Assembly (NCBI GenBank): GCA_045600965.1
Contig: JAZRYW010000025.1
Location: 1-31,690, forward strand
Length of the DNA stretch: 31,690 nucleotides
Origin: RGIG6374 sp045600965
GTDB taxonomy: Bacteria; Bacteroidota; Bacteroidia; Bacteroidales; UBA932
Direction of reading: 5' to 3'
Shown here: piece after piece, positions 6,351 to 14,261 of the stretch
Numbering within the stretch: position 1 is the stretch's first letter
Layout of the letters: each line of letters begins with the position of its first letter
Position numbers and translations under genes: made by a program
Notes under the pieces: generated by a model
What the model was told of the DNA's origin: nothing
What the model saw: the letters and a program-made list of their open reading frames with translations, nothing else
Database searches by the model: none

Positions 6351-8025
6351 TGTCAAGTTCCTTCACGTTGCCGCGGCCGTCTGTGGCTGTGGCGTGAAGG
6401 TCGTGCCTGACTCCCCTCTTGAAGCGTTCGGGGTCGAGGGTCACGGCTATCCTGCCGCGACGGTATATCGCGATGGCCCATTTGCCGTCAATCTCCACAC
6501 GGAAATCCTGAAGGCCGGAAAGTTCATCGCTCACGGCAAGATAAAGCATATCGCCCTTGATTCTGCCGCCGGGAGTGAAGGCGGGCGCAAGGTGAGGCGC
6601 GATGCTGTCCACCGCCACATAGAAGGTCCCGAATGACGAAACGGAAGCCCGCACACCATCGGACACCCAGTTGCCACCCTCTGCCGAAGGCTGGCCGTTC
6701 TTGCCAAGAGAGACTAAAAGGGCCTTGTCGCGCAGGTGCTGAGGGACATCCGGCGCGGAGATGAATATCTTCACCGACTTATGCAGGGGCACAAGGCGGT
6801 CGCCCACCCACCATACCGGCGACCATACGTTGCCCGAGGGAGAGAAGGCGTCCTGCTGCTTCTCCACACTGAGCCATATCGAGCGGTAGAGGGTGCCGGA
6901 AGGGATGGACACGTCAAGTCCGCCGGCCCTGTAGGCATTGGGGACGTTCCAGAGCATTGCAACTCTTCTTGCCGGATCGGAAGGAAGCGCCTCGGGTCTG
7001 TCCTGAGGATCGGAGCGCTGCAGGCGGTAGGTGATGGAAGACGAATTGCCGACGATGTCGCTCACCTCTATGCGAAGTGTGTGCACCCGGTCGTCATCCA
7101 GCACAATCAGACCCTTGTCCCTGTATTCGATATGAGAACGGAGGGCATTGCCCGGCTCGACATAGGTCTTGACCATATCCATACCGGAATAGTAGCTCTC
7201 TCCGTACTCGATCAGACTCTTGATGTAACGTCCCGTACCGGAAGGCATATCCTTCACGTCGAAGCGGAATATCTGCTCTCCGTCGAGCGTGACGCGGTAG
7301 GTCTCCACGGCAAGCCGGGCTGTCGTGCCCTCCTGCCTGTCAACGGCGTCGATGCACACATAACTGCGTTCGGGGACAGTGAGCACACGGTCCAGCGGAG
7401 CGGGGCTGTTGAAGGAATATATCATACTGGTTTCGGGTATGCCGGTGGAGTCCTCGTATGAGTAGAACTTTATGCGCTGGAACACGGGGCTTTGAGTGTC
7501 GTTCATCGTGTAGTAGCCGTCACGGATGTAATTCAGCGGCAATCCGGACTCGGAATCACGCACCTCGAGATGGAGGTGAGGCCCGCCTGAAGAACCGGTA
7601 TTGCCGGATTTGGCCACGACGTCACCCTTCTTGACGGGATGCTCGTCCTTCTTGAAATAAAGGTTCACCGAATAGCTTTCGGTACGGTACTGCTCGGCAC
7701 GGACGAGCCTGTCCATAGCGGGGAGGAAGGCCGACAGGTGGCCGTAGACGGACATCGTACCGTCATAATGGGTGATATACAGGCCGTTGCCGTACCCTCC
7801 CGGAGTTACTGCTATCCGCGATATCCAGCCGTCCTTGATGGCGTGCACGGGCTCACCGGTATGACCGCCGGTACGGAAATCGAAGCCGGAATGGAAATGG
7901 TTGCCACGCAGTTCGCCGTAGGTACCTGAAAATGAAACCGGCAGGTCGAGCGGCTGAGAGGCCTGCTGTGCGTATGCCCCCACGCAGACGGCGAGGAGAA
8001 ATGTGATTGCGGACAGTCTTTTCAT
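6334..8025 (-). CDS. M23 family metallopeptidase (LytM-type peptidoglycan endopeptidase)
   Basis: The 563-residue protein has an N-terminal signal peptide (MKRLSAITFLLAVCVGAYAQ) and acts outside the cytoplasm. The M23 zinc site is complete: HSGFD (His 45, Asp 49) and GPHLHLEV (His 150, His 152), with YGHLS at 94-98 between them. The catalytic domain is thus at the N-terminus. The long remainder (about 170-563) is beta-rich, with Ig-like stretches that may bind the wall or partners. The start is the ATG at 8025, just after the dnaJ stop with 1 nt between. The longer frame back to 8118 would lie inside dnaJ and put the signal peptide internally. It is the third gene of grpE-dnaJ-M23, so it should be co-transcribed with chaperones. 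Its 3' end overlaps the convergent GH115 gene by 17 bp. Confidence 0.92.
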   Translation of the reverse strand: MKRLSAITFLLAVCVGAYAQQASQPLDLPVSFSGTYGELRGNHFHSGFDFRTGGHTGEPVHAIKDGWISRIAVTPGGYGNGLYITHYDGTMSVYGHLSAFLPAMDRLVRAEQYRTESYSVNLYFKKDEHPVKKGDVVAKSGNTGSSGGPHLHLEVRDSESGLPLNYIRDGYYTMNDTQSPVFQRIKFYSYEDSTGIPETSMIYSFNSPAPLDRVLTVPERSYVCIDAVDRQEGTTARLAVETYRVTLDGEQIFRFDVKDMPSGTGRYIKSLIEYGESYYSGMDMVKTYVEPGNALRSHIEYRDKGLIVLDDDRVHTLRIEVSDIVGNSSSITYRLQRSDPQDRPEALPSDPARRVAMLWNVPNAYRAGGLDVSIPSGTLYRSIWLSVEKQQDAFSPSGNVWSPVWWVGDRLVPLHKSVKIFISAPDVPQHLRDKALLVSLGKNGQPSAEGGNWVSDGVRASVSSFGTFYVAVDSIAPHLAPAFTPGGRIKGDMLYLAVSDELSGLQDFRVEIDGKWAIAIYRRGRIAVTLDPERFKRGVRHDLHATATDGRGNVKELDTTFEW

Positions 8026-8026
8026 A

Positions 8027-9187
8027 CTATCCGAAAAGTTTCCTGATTCTTTCGAAGATGTTCCTGTCCTCGCTGTCGGGCTTGGGAACGAACGAATCGG
8101 ATGCGCCGAGTTTCTCAACCAGTTCCCTGTCCTCCTTGCCGAGACGCTTGGGTATCCATACCTGGACGTAGATCTTCAGATCTCCTGTGCCGTATCCGTT
8201 GATATCGGGTATGCCCTTTCCGCGGACACGGAGTATCTTGCCGGGCTGTGTGCCGGGTTCTATCTTGACACGGAGCATTCCGTCAACCGAGGGTATCTCC
8301 CTGGTGCAGCCCTGTATGGCCTCGGGGACTGAAAGGAAGAGCGAATAGATGAGGTCGTTGCCGTCGCGGCTCAGATCCTTGTCGGCCTCCTCCTCTATCA
8401 CCACGAGCAGGTTGCCGGACACGCCTCCGTGACGGGCGGCATTGCCCTTGCCCTGAATGGTGAGCTGCATCCCTTCCATAGCGCCTGCAGGTATCTTGAA
8501 AGATATCTCCTCCGAAGACTTCTCAAGCCCTGTACCCCCGCAATGCTTGCAGGGATTGCTGATTATATGGCCTTCCCCGCCGCACTGGGGACAGGGAGAG
8601 GAGGTCTGCATCTGGCCGAGGAAGGTGGAGGTGACACGTGTCACCATACCGGTACCGTTGCAGGTCGGACAGGTCTTGATGTCGGCTTCCGACTCAGCGC
8701 CACGGCCGCCGCAGTGTGTGCAGGGCACCATCTTGCTTATCCTGACCTTCTTCTCACAGCCGTGAACCATATCCTTCAGGGTGACCTTCACACGGATGCG
8801 TATGTCCGAGCCGCGCGACTGGCGTCTGCCGCCGCGGGCCGAGCCTCCGCCGAAGCCGCTGAAGAAATCCCCGAATCCGCTGCCGCCGAATATGTCGCCG
8901 AAGCGGGAGAATATGTCATCCATCGAGAATCCGCCGCTGAAGCCGCCTCCTGCCGCGCCGTTGAGCCCTGCGTGACCGTACTTGTCATAACGTGCCTTTT
9001 TGTCAGCATTGCTGAGCACGTCATAGGCTTCCGCCGCCTCCTTGAACTTCTCTTCCGCTTCCCTGTCGCCGGGGTTCTTGTCGGGATGATACTGTATGGC
9101 CTTCTTGCGGTATGCCTTCTTTATCTCTTCCGGAGTGGCCGAGCGTTCGACGCCGAGCACTTCGTAGTAGTCTCGTTTTTCTGCCAT
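8027..9187 (-). CDS. dnaJ: Chaperone DnaJ
   Basis: This 386-residue Hsp40 co-chaperone delivers substrates to DnaK and stimulates its ATPase. The J domain (1-70) carries the HPD motif at 34-36. A Gly/Phe-rich linker follows at about 75-120. The zinc domain has four CxxCxGxG repeats: CTHCGGRG, CPTCNGTG, CPQCGGEG and CKHCGGTG. The C-terminal substrate-binding region is full length. It lies 18 nt after grpE and 1 nt before the M23 peptidase gene. dnaK is not adjacent but about 18 kb away on the same strand. Confidence 0.98.
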   Translation of the reverse strand: MAEKRDYYEVLGVERSATPEEIKKAYRKKAIQYHPDKNPGDREAEEKFKEAAEAYDVLSNADKKARYDKYGHAGLNGAAGGGFSGGFSMDDIFSRFGDIFGGSGFGDFFSGFGGGSARGGRRQSRGSDIRIRVKVTLKDMVHGCEKKVRISKMVPCTHCGGRGAESEADIKTCPTCNGTGMVTRVTSTFLGQMQTSSPCPQCGGEGHIISNPCKHCGGTGLEKSSEEISFKIPAGAMEGMQLTIQGKGNAARHGGVSGNLLVVIEEEADKDLSRDGNDLIYSLFLSVPEAIQGCTREIPSVDGMLRVKIEPGTQPGKILRVRGKGIPDINGYGTGDLKIYVQVWIPKRLGKEDRELVEKLGASDSFVPKPDSEDRNIFERIRKLFG

Positions 9188-9205
9188 TGATGTGGAATTT
9201 GAATT

Positions 9206-9769
9206 TTATATCCCAATTACGACCTTCGAATAGCGGATCACCTTTCCGTTAAGGGTGTATCCGTTCTGCGCTATGTCGATGACCTTGTTCTTCTGCGAAG
9301 GGTCAGGTGCCGGGAACTGGGCCACGGCCTCGTGGAAATCGGTGTCGAAATCCTTGCCGGCGGCATCTATAATTTCAAGGCCCTTCCCCTTGAGATATGC
9401 CATCAACTTATTGTATATCAATTCTGTACCTTCTTTTGCAGACTCTGCGTCAGTGCTGTCCTTCAATGCGGTCACAGCCCTTTCGAAATCGTCCAGGACG
9501 GGGAGCAGGCCTTTTATGACATCTTCAGAAGCAGTTGCCACCATCTCGAGGCGCTCCTTTGCAGTGCGCCTGCGGTAGTTGTCAAACTCTGCGCTCAGCC
9601 GAAGGTACTGCTCATTGAGCTGCATACATTTCTTTCCGAGGCTCTCAATCTGCTCAGCCTCAGTTTCCGGAGCCTGCTGTTCATCGGCCTTCTTTTCATC
9701 GGCCTTGGGGTCGGTCTGCGAGGAGGCCTGTGCAGCCTGCTTTGCGGCTTCTTCCCTATTGTCGTCCAT
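9206..9769 (-). CDS. grpE: Nucleotide exchange factor GrpE
   Basis: GrpE releases ADP from DnaK. The frame has a charged, Ala/Glu/Gln-rich N-terminus and a long coiled coil. The family core YLRLSAEFDNYRRRTAKER is followed by GLLPVLDDFERAV, LKGKGLEIIDAAGKDFDTDFHEAVAQ and VIDIAQNGYTLNGKVIRYSKVVIG. The ATG at 9769 gives 187 residues. An in-frame GTG at 9787 would add MKKNKK to the front, and the sequence does not decide between them. It is the first gene of grpE-dnaJ-M23. The 254-nt region upstream contains several palindromes and one sigma-54-like element. Confidence 0.95.
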   Translation of the reverse strand: MDDNREEAAKQAAQASSQTDPKADEKKADEQQAPETEAEQIESLGKKCMQLNEQYLRLSAEFDNYRRRTAKERLEMVATASEDVIKGLLPVLDDFERAVTALKDSTDAESAKEGTELIYNKLMAYLKGKGLEIIDAAGKDFDTDFHEAVAQFPAPDPSQKNKVIDIAQNGYTLNGKVIRYSKVVIGI

Positions 9770-9799
9770 CTTCTTGTTTTTCTTCACGATTCTTCACTC

Positions 9800-9854
9800 A
9801 AGTTTCGCAAGCATATCGTTGATAATCAAAGCGAAGTGAGAACTTGCGAAACTT
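9800..9854. repeat. 55-nt inverted-repeat element upstream of grpE
   Basis: Twelve-base perfect arms, AAGTTTCGCAAG (9800-9811, read from the A at 9800) and CTTGCGAAACTT (9843-9854), enclose 31 nt. The element lies between grpE and the other palindromes of this gene-free stretch. Its defined ends suggest a structured intergenic repeat or MITE-like unit, but no second copy is present in the window. Confidence 0.45.
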
Positions 9855-9896
9855 TTCCCCACCGCACTTTCATATTTTGTCCCCATCCCCGAATCA

Positions 9897-9956
9897 CTTC
9901 CCCGGGGAAGGGACTTTTCCAACGGCCTGGCGGCCTCTGTTTCTTTATACAGAAAC
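9897..9956. repeat. Two further short dyads in the grpE-fba gap
   Basis: CTTCCCC/GGGGAAG at 9897-9910 is a perfect 14-bp palindrome. GTTTCT-TTATAC-AGAAAC at 9939-9956 is a 6-bp hairpin with a 6-nt loop. Neither has a T-run. No gene is seen in 9788-10041. Confidence 0.4.
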
Positions 9957-9963
9957 CATATCA

Positions 9964-9980
9964 AACAAATTGTCTGCCAC
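9964..9980 (-). promoter_or_regulatory. Candidate sigma-54-like promoter for grpE-dnaJ
   Basis: The minus strand reads GTGGCAGACAATTTGTT, which fits TGGCA-N7-TTGCT except for T in place of C in the -12 GC. It overlaps one arm of the 28-bp palindrome. The leader to grpE would be about 185 nt. The call is weak alone and gains some weight from a similar element before dnaK. Confidence 0.3.
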
Positions 9981-9997
9981 CGCGCGGTGGCAGACAA
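9970..9997. repeat. 28-bp perfect palindrome between grpE and fba
   Basis: Two 14-bp arms with no spacer; the left arm is TTGTCTGCCACCGC. TGGCAG is repeated directly 12 nt further on (10000-10005). On the minus strand a hairpin of 12 bp with loop GCGC would be followed by TTTGTTT, so it could terminate fba. It could equally be an operator for grpE-dnaJ-M23. Confidence 0.6.
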
Positions 9998-10015
9998 AAT
10001 GGCAGAATATTGAAT

Positions 10016-10033
10016 TGACGCCCGAGCGCGTCA
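10016..10033 (-). terminator. Short hairpin just after fba
   Basis: TGACGC and GCGTCA form a 6-bp stem with a 6-nt loop, starting 8 nt past the fba stop. No T-run follows, so termination more likely depends on the larger palindrome further down. Confidence 0.25.
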
Positions 10034-10041
10034 GAATCAGC

Positions 10042-11043
10042 CTAGAGAGCCTTTCCGTCGGAACCGAGAACGTTTACAATCTTGTGGATGTAAAGTTTCT
10101 TCATATTGTCGCGGGCGGGACCGAGATACTTGCGGGGGTCGAATTCGGCGGGCTTCTCCGCGAACACCTTGCGGACTGCGGCGGTCATTGCAAGACGGGA
10201 GTCAGAGTCGATGTTGATCTTGCAGACTGCGCTCTTGGAAGCCTCGCGGAGCTGTTCCTCGGGAATTCCGACAGCAGCCTTGAGGGCGCCGCCGTTTGCG
10301 TTGATGGTATCAACCTCTTCCTGGGGAACGGAAGATGAGCCGTGAAGCACGATGGGGAAGCCGGGGAGCTTCTTTTCAACTTCGTGGAGCACATCGAATG
10401 CAAGCGGAGGAGGAACCAGACGGCCTGTCCCGGGATCCACAGTGCACTGTTCGGGAGTGAACTTGAAAGCGCCGTGGGAAGTGCCGATGGAGATTGCCAG
10501 TGAGTCGCAGCCGCTGCGGGTTGCGAATTCAATCACCTCCTCAGGCTTGGTATAGTGTGATTCGGCTGCGGAGACCTCATCCTCGACACCTGCAAGGACG
10601 CCAAGTTCAGCCTCTACGGAGACATCATACTTGTGGGCGTAGTCAACCACCTTCTTGGTCAGGGCGATGTTCTCGTCAAAAGGAAGGGAGGAGGCGTCTA
10701 TCATCACTGAAGAGAAACCCATATCCACGCAGCTCTTGCAGAGTTCAAAGCTGTCACCGTGGTCGAGGTGAAGCACAATCTGAGGATTTTCCCAACCGAG
10801 TTCCTTTGCGTATTCCACAGCGCCTTCGGCCATATAGCGGAGAAGGGTCTGGTTGGCATAGTTGCGCGCGCCCTTGGAAACCTGGAGGATGACGGGCGAC
10901 TTGGTTTCAGCGGCGGCCTGGATGATGGCCTGGAGCTGTTCCATATTGTTGAAATTGAATGCGGGGATGGCGTATCCGCCGGCGACTGCCTTGGCAAACA
11001 TTTCCTTGGTGTTGACAAGGCCGAGTTCTTTGTATGATACCAT
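10042..11043 (-). CDS. fba: Class II fructose-1,6-bisphosphate aldolase
   Basis: The 333-residue cytoplasmic enzyme splits fructose-1,6-bisphosphate into dihydroxyacetone phosphate and glyceraldehyde-3-phosphate, using a divalent metal ion. Class II motifs are in place: AFNFNNMEQLQA (29-40), LHLDHGDSFE (91-100, Asp 94, His 95), SVEAELG, then IGTSHG and LHGSSSVP for phosphate binding. Length is normal for the Bacteroidota type. It starts 21 nt after the stop of the first C10 peptidase on the same strand, and I found no convincing -7 box in that gap, so at least part of its expression may come through the peptidase cassette. It is followed by a short hairpin and the large palindrome. Confidence 0.97.
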   Translation of the reverse strand: MVSYKELGLVNTKEMFAKAVAGGYAIPAFNFNNMEQLQAIIQAAAETKSPVILQVSKGARNYANQTLLRYMAEGAVEYAKELGWENPQIVLHLDHGDSFELCKSCVDMGFSSVMIDASSLPFDENIALTKKVVDYAHKYDVSVEAELGVLAGVEDEVSAAESHYTKPEEVIEFATRSGCDSLAISIGTSHGAFKFTPEQCTVDPGTGRLVPPPLAFDVLHEVEKKLPGFPIVLHGSSSVPQEEVDTINANGGALKAAVGIPEEQLREASKSAVCKINIDSDSRLAMTAAVRKVFAEKPAEFDPRKYLGPARDNMKKLYIHKIVNVLGSDGKAL

Positions 11044-11064
11044 TATTATGTTGTTTTGAATAGG

Positions 11065-12837
11065 TTATCTTGAAACGTTGATTCTTCGTGTAACGGATTC
11101 CTCAGTCCCGTCGGAATATACGATATCAGCCCTGACAACGTGCAGTCCGGCGGAGAGGGAGAATGCGTCACCGTTGGCGGTGGAGCCGTCGACGGTCCAT
11201 TTCACCGAAGCGGCGGCCTTCGGACCGAGTATCAGTTCAGGGTATATCAGGGATGATGTCGTCAGGTTTGAAGGCAGAGTGATGAAAGTGCGGTCGAACA
11301 CTCCGTATGCCACTACGGGATATAAGGCCGGGGAAGCGTTTTGGCTGTCATAGTCGTCAGTGCCGATCGGCCTCCATACATCGTTGGGCGTGTCGTAGTA
11401 GCAGAGCCTGATGTGGTCTCCGAAATGAAGATCACTTGTAATCCTGCATTCGAGTGTGGCGCTGGCCTCAAAACCCGTAGTCTGATAGCCCTTCTGGATG
11501 TTAACGGGCAAGTTTTCGGAGATTTTCTCTATGGAATTACCGTTCTTGTCGAACAGGAAGCAGGCCACGTTGGTATTGAACACGGTGTATGAGAAATTCA
11601 CTATGCTTTGCGCCGTCATTGTGAAGGGCGTGTCCCTGGCCACTGTGCCCGCGTACAGTTCAAGCCCGTTGCCCCTGAGCGTGGGAGCCGGAACCGCTGC
11701 GACATTCGATCCGTCACGGTCGGGCTCGAACCCTATGACGGCACTGTCCATAGCGCTGAAGTTGCCTGAAGTACCGGGAGCGAGGAAAGTGAGGGCGAAC
11801 CATCCGTTGTCCTGTCCTCCCCAGCCCCAGTTGACGTGCACACGGCCGTCAGCGGAACAGCCGTCCAGGACGAACGCGTGACCTCCCATGGTGGACTGAC
11901 CGGCATAAAGGACAGGACGTCCGTCCTTTATTTCGGAGCTGATGAGTTCGAACCATCTGTTGTTGCCGTATATGGTCCTGTAGGCCATCCAGGCCTTCGG
12001 TGAATAGGACATATGGTCAACAAAACCCTGGATCGCGGATTCGACGTTGCCGCTCGTGTCTTCGGTTCCATAGCTGACCTGAATTATCATGCCGCAGTGG
12101 TGAATCAGGTGTGCAACGAAATCGTTCACGTGATCGATATCCTGCTCAAGGGCCATCTGTGCCCAATCGTACTGGTATCCATCGATGTTCAAAGGGGCGT
12201 TGCTCACGGTGACTCCCTTGTATTGAGTGTCGTAGGCGGGGAGATAACCTTTTCCTGCAAGAGGCCACTGATGATACCTGAGAACAATCGCAGTTGCGAC
12301 AGCGGTACATCCCGCTATGGTGTGCCTGCCCTGATACAGTGGGCAGAACTTGTTGTATGAATCATCCCTGTCGGCAGTACCCTGAGCCCATGGAGCAGTG
12401 GTCAGGAGTCTCTGTTCGGCATTCACTTCAGTCAGGACGAGATTGTCCCACATCCTTGCCACCTCTTCGCTCTGGCGGATGCCTTCCGCACGGATGGCGC
12501 TGATCTCGTCGGACATCCTGCCCATCCAGCTTTCAATGTTGGAAGGCATATCGTCCACTACGAAACGGCCTTCCTCCGACCATGCCAGGACGGGAATGGC
12601 GGCATCTTCAGCCGATATTATCGCCCAGCCGCCGTCGGGATTGTTGAACACATAAAAGCAGGGAGCAGCAACTCCGGAGGCCTTGGTGGCCAGCTGACGG
12701 CCTTCATATACCATCTTCACGGTGCGGGCCTTGAGAGTGCGCCTTGCAAACGCCTCGGCATCAGCGGGAGAAACGACCTTCGCAGTAGAAGCCATCGGAA
12801 TCAACGCGACGGCGAGGAACAATATCATTCTTTTCAT
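11065..12837 (-). CDS. C10 (streptopain-type) cysteine peptidase with Spi propeptide, cassette A
   Basis: The 590-residue protein is exported (signal peptide about 1-19). It continues with a Spi-like propeptide or inhibitor region (about 20-130, including VVSPADAEAFARRTL and GGWAIISAEDAAIPVLAWS). The C10 catalytic domain follows: nucleophile Cys 177 in AGCTAVATAI, His 320 in MGGHAFVLDG, and VHVNWGWGG (333-341) with the Asn/Trp that support the dyad. The last 100 or so residues form a separate Ig-like tail ending in VTRRINVSR. No T9SS C-terminal signal is evident. C10 peptidases act on proteins outside the cell and are made as zymogens. It lies 7 nt after its lipoprotein partner and is closely similar to the peptidase at 14277-16043, showing tandem duplication. 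Confidence 0.93.
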   Translation of the reverse strand: MKRMILFLAVALIPMASTAKVVSPADAEAFARRTLKARTVKMVYEGRQLATKASGVAAPCFYVFNNPDGGWAIISAEDAAIPVLAWSEEGRFVVDDMPSNIESWMGRMSDEISAIRAEGIRQSEEVARMWDNLVLTEVNAEQRLLTTAPWAQGTADRDDSYNKFCPLYQGRHTIAGCTAVATAIVLRYHQWPLAGKGYLPAYDTQYKGVTVSNAPLNIDGYQYDWAQMALEQDIDHVNDFVAHLIHHCGMIIQVSYGTEDTSGNVESAIQGFVDHMSYSPKAWMAYRTIYGNNRWFELISSEIKDGRPVLYAGQSTMGGHAFVLDGCSADGRVHVNWGWGGQDNGWFALTFLAPGTSGNFSAMDSAVIGFEPDRDGSNVAAVPAPTLRGNGLELYAGTVARDTPFTMTAQSIVNFSYTVFNTNVACFLFDKNGNSIEKISENLPVNIQKGYQTTGFEASATLECRITSDLHFGDHIRLCYYDTPNDVWRPIGTDDYDSQNASPALYPVVAYGVFDRTFITLPSNLTTSSLIYPELILGPKAAASVKWTVDGSTANGDAFSLSAGLHVVRADIVYSDGTEESVTRRINVSR

Positions 12838-12844
12838 CCTGGTT

Positions 12845-14077
12845 CTATATTGCTATGATACACCCCGTATTGTCAGGGCCTTCGAGCCATACGGTCTTGC
12901 CGTCGACCTTCAGCACCCTGACTGTCATTTCGGTTCTGTTGCCGTTGACGGTCAGGCTGACCGGATATTCGGAGCCATGAACCGGAGCCTCACCGGTGGA
13001 GAACCGCAGTTCCATATCTTCTTCCGTGTCGAGATTGTATATGCGGAAGAAACGGTAATCCGGTCCCTGTCCGACGGACATCTGGTTGTCGGGAGCCGAA
13101 CCGTAGAGCAACACCGGGACAGGGCTGTCGCCGTCAATCGATTCATAGACGCCATAGGCCGTCAGCTCAGTGAAGTCACTGCACCTGGGCCGTCCGGCAT
13201 CCTTGTTCTCGATGGTACCGAACATCGCCCTTTCGACAGCTATTCTGGCGGAAGTGCTGTACTCGGAGTAGCTCAGGCCTTCGTTGAAGACATACTTGAT
13301 TGTGAAGCCCTTTTCAAAGACAGTGGGATATATTGTGATGTAATAATACTTTTCGGGGGCGAAGCCGCCCTGGGGAGCGTTCACCGTAATTACCTTCGAG
13401 GCATTGGCGCGCGACAGGGAAACGGTCTCGGGGTCGTAGGTTGCGACTCCGGTATTCAGGTGCGAAACAGCCTTGACCTGCACATTCCCGGCAATCTGTT
13501 CACCCTGATTGCCACGGAATTCGATGCTGGTGATGCCGCTCTGTGACACCTTGAACTTTGCGCCGCCGCAGATATGCCTGAAGAACAGGGTCGAGTCCTC
13601 CGATATGGCTATCATCGGGAACGTATCGTCTGCGAACGTCCCTTCAACCGCATTCTGGACGGACTTGAAAGGAATGGTCACGTTTACGGTGACGGTACTT
13701 GCCTTCAAGGGATTTCCGGAAGTGGTCACTGACATTGCAGAACCGTCAAAGGGATAGACTGCATAGAAGCGCATATCGCCCATCCTCGTAGGACGCGGGC
13801 CTGAAAATTTGGCCGTAGGCGCGCTGGTGGAGTTAGATGAAGTGAACTTGGAGAAAACGCCGGTCCCCGTGGAAATCCCTATGGTCTCATAGGCATTCCA
13901 GAAGACCTTTCCGTCACTCTGCCGTATGGTTCTGGTGGCATTGTTGTCGAATCCTGCCGTAAAAACCGCCTGAGGCTCTTCCGCCTCATAGGAGATTGCG
14001 GTGGTATTGTCCTTGCAGGACTGCGCGGCGAGCACCACAAACACTGATGCCATCGCCATTATCATTCTGTTTTTCAT
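12845..14077 (-). CDS. Fimbrillin (Mfa)-like lipoprotein, cassette A
   Basis: The 410-residue protein has a lipoprotein signal peptide ending LAAQSC (Cys 21). The next 250 residues follow the fimbrillin-like pattern of Bacteroidota: VFTAGF, a TRT motif, GKVFWNAYETIGI, FYAVYPFDG, then FRHICGGAKFKVSQSGITSIEFRG. A C-terminal region of about 110 residues (from FTELTAYGVYESIDGDSPVPV) is shared with the second lipoprotein and not obviously with ordinary fimbrillins. Its ATG overlaps the TGA of the upstream peptide gene by 4 nt (ATGA), implying coupled translation. The peptidase follows 7 nt after its stop. It may be a surface anchor, partner or inhibitor for the peptidase; that role is inference. 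Confidence 0.82.
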   Translation of the reverse strand: MKNRMIMAMASVFVVLAAQSCKDNTTAISYEAEEPQAVFTAGFDNNATRTIRQSDGKVFWNAYETIGISTGTGVFSKFTSSNSTSAPTAKFSGPRPTRMGDMRFYAVYPFDGSAMSVTTSGNPLKASTVTVNVTIPFKSVQNAVEGTFADDTFPMIAISEDSTLFFRHICGGAKFKVSQSGITSIEFRGNQGEQIAGNVQVKAVSHLNTGVATYDPETVSLSRANASKVITVNAPQGGFAPEKYYYITIYPTVFEKGFTIKYVFNEGLSYSEYSTSARIAVERAMFGTIENKDAGRPRCSDFTELTAYGVYESIDGDSPVPVLLYGSAPDNQMSVGQGPDYRFFRIYNLDTEEDMELRFSTGEAPVHGSEYPVSLTVNGNRTEMTVRVLKVDGKTVWLEGPDNTGCIIAI

Positions 14078-14241
14078 TCTTGGAAAAGGATGGGGAAAGT
14101 GTTGTCCATTCCGTCAAGGGGCCATACGACATCTCCGGTACCCTCAAGCCCGGAATCGAGACTCTGGCAGATGCAGGGAACAGTATCCAGGAGGACGGTC
14201 TCGGTCAGCGGCGAAAGGTAGGTGGATTTCTTGTTATTCAT
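14074..14241 (-). CDS. Short CIC-motif peptide, cassette A
   Basis: This 55-residue frame starts at ATG 14241 and begins MNNKKSTYLSPLTETVLLDT. It continues with VPCICQSLDSG and an acidic, tryptophan-containing tail (GDVVWPLDGMDN). It matches the peptide of cassette B in an ungapped motif, Y-x-S-P-x2-E-x8-C-I-C-x-S. It has no signal peptide or membrane segment. Support for a real gene is threefold: the motif is shared with the peptide in the same position of the second cassette, the stop overlaps the lipoprotein start by 4 nt, and an exact -7 box lies 20 nt upstream. Possible roles are a regulatory leader, a peptidase substrate or inhibitor, or a precursor of a modified peptide. I know no named family for it. 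The Tyr-x-Ser-Pro...Glu start recalls short unnamed peptides found near fimbrillin-type genes in Bacteroidales. Confidence 0.72.
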   Translation of the reverse strand: MNNKKSTYLSPLTETVLLDTVPCICQSLDSGLEGTGDVVWPLDGMDNTFPILFQE

Positions 14242-14261
14242 ATGAATCGGTAAATAATCTG

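Noticed and set aside
6736..7461. Plus-strand open frame across the M23 gene
   Set aside because: It is a low-complexity antisense frame without domains; the M23 frame carries zinc-site motifs and operon context.
8429..9190. Plus-strand open frame across dnaJ
   Set aside because: It is a reverse reading of the Gly-rich dnaJ region, rich in Ala/Glu by composition only.
9788..9880. CIRCE element (HrcA operator) before grpE
   Set aside because: The inverted repeat there does not match TTAGCACTC-N9-GAGTGCTAA in sequence or spacing.
9794..9997. 67-codon minus-strand frame between grpE and fba
   Set aside because: It runs through the palindromes and inverted-repeat arms. No start signal or shared motif was seen, so I treat the region as a repeat-rich gap and not as a gene.
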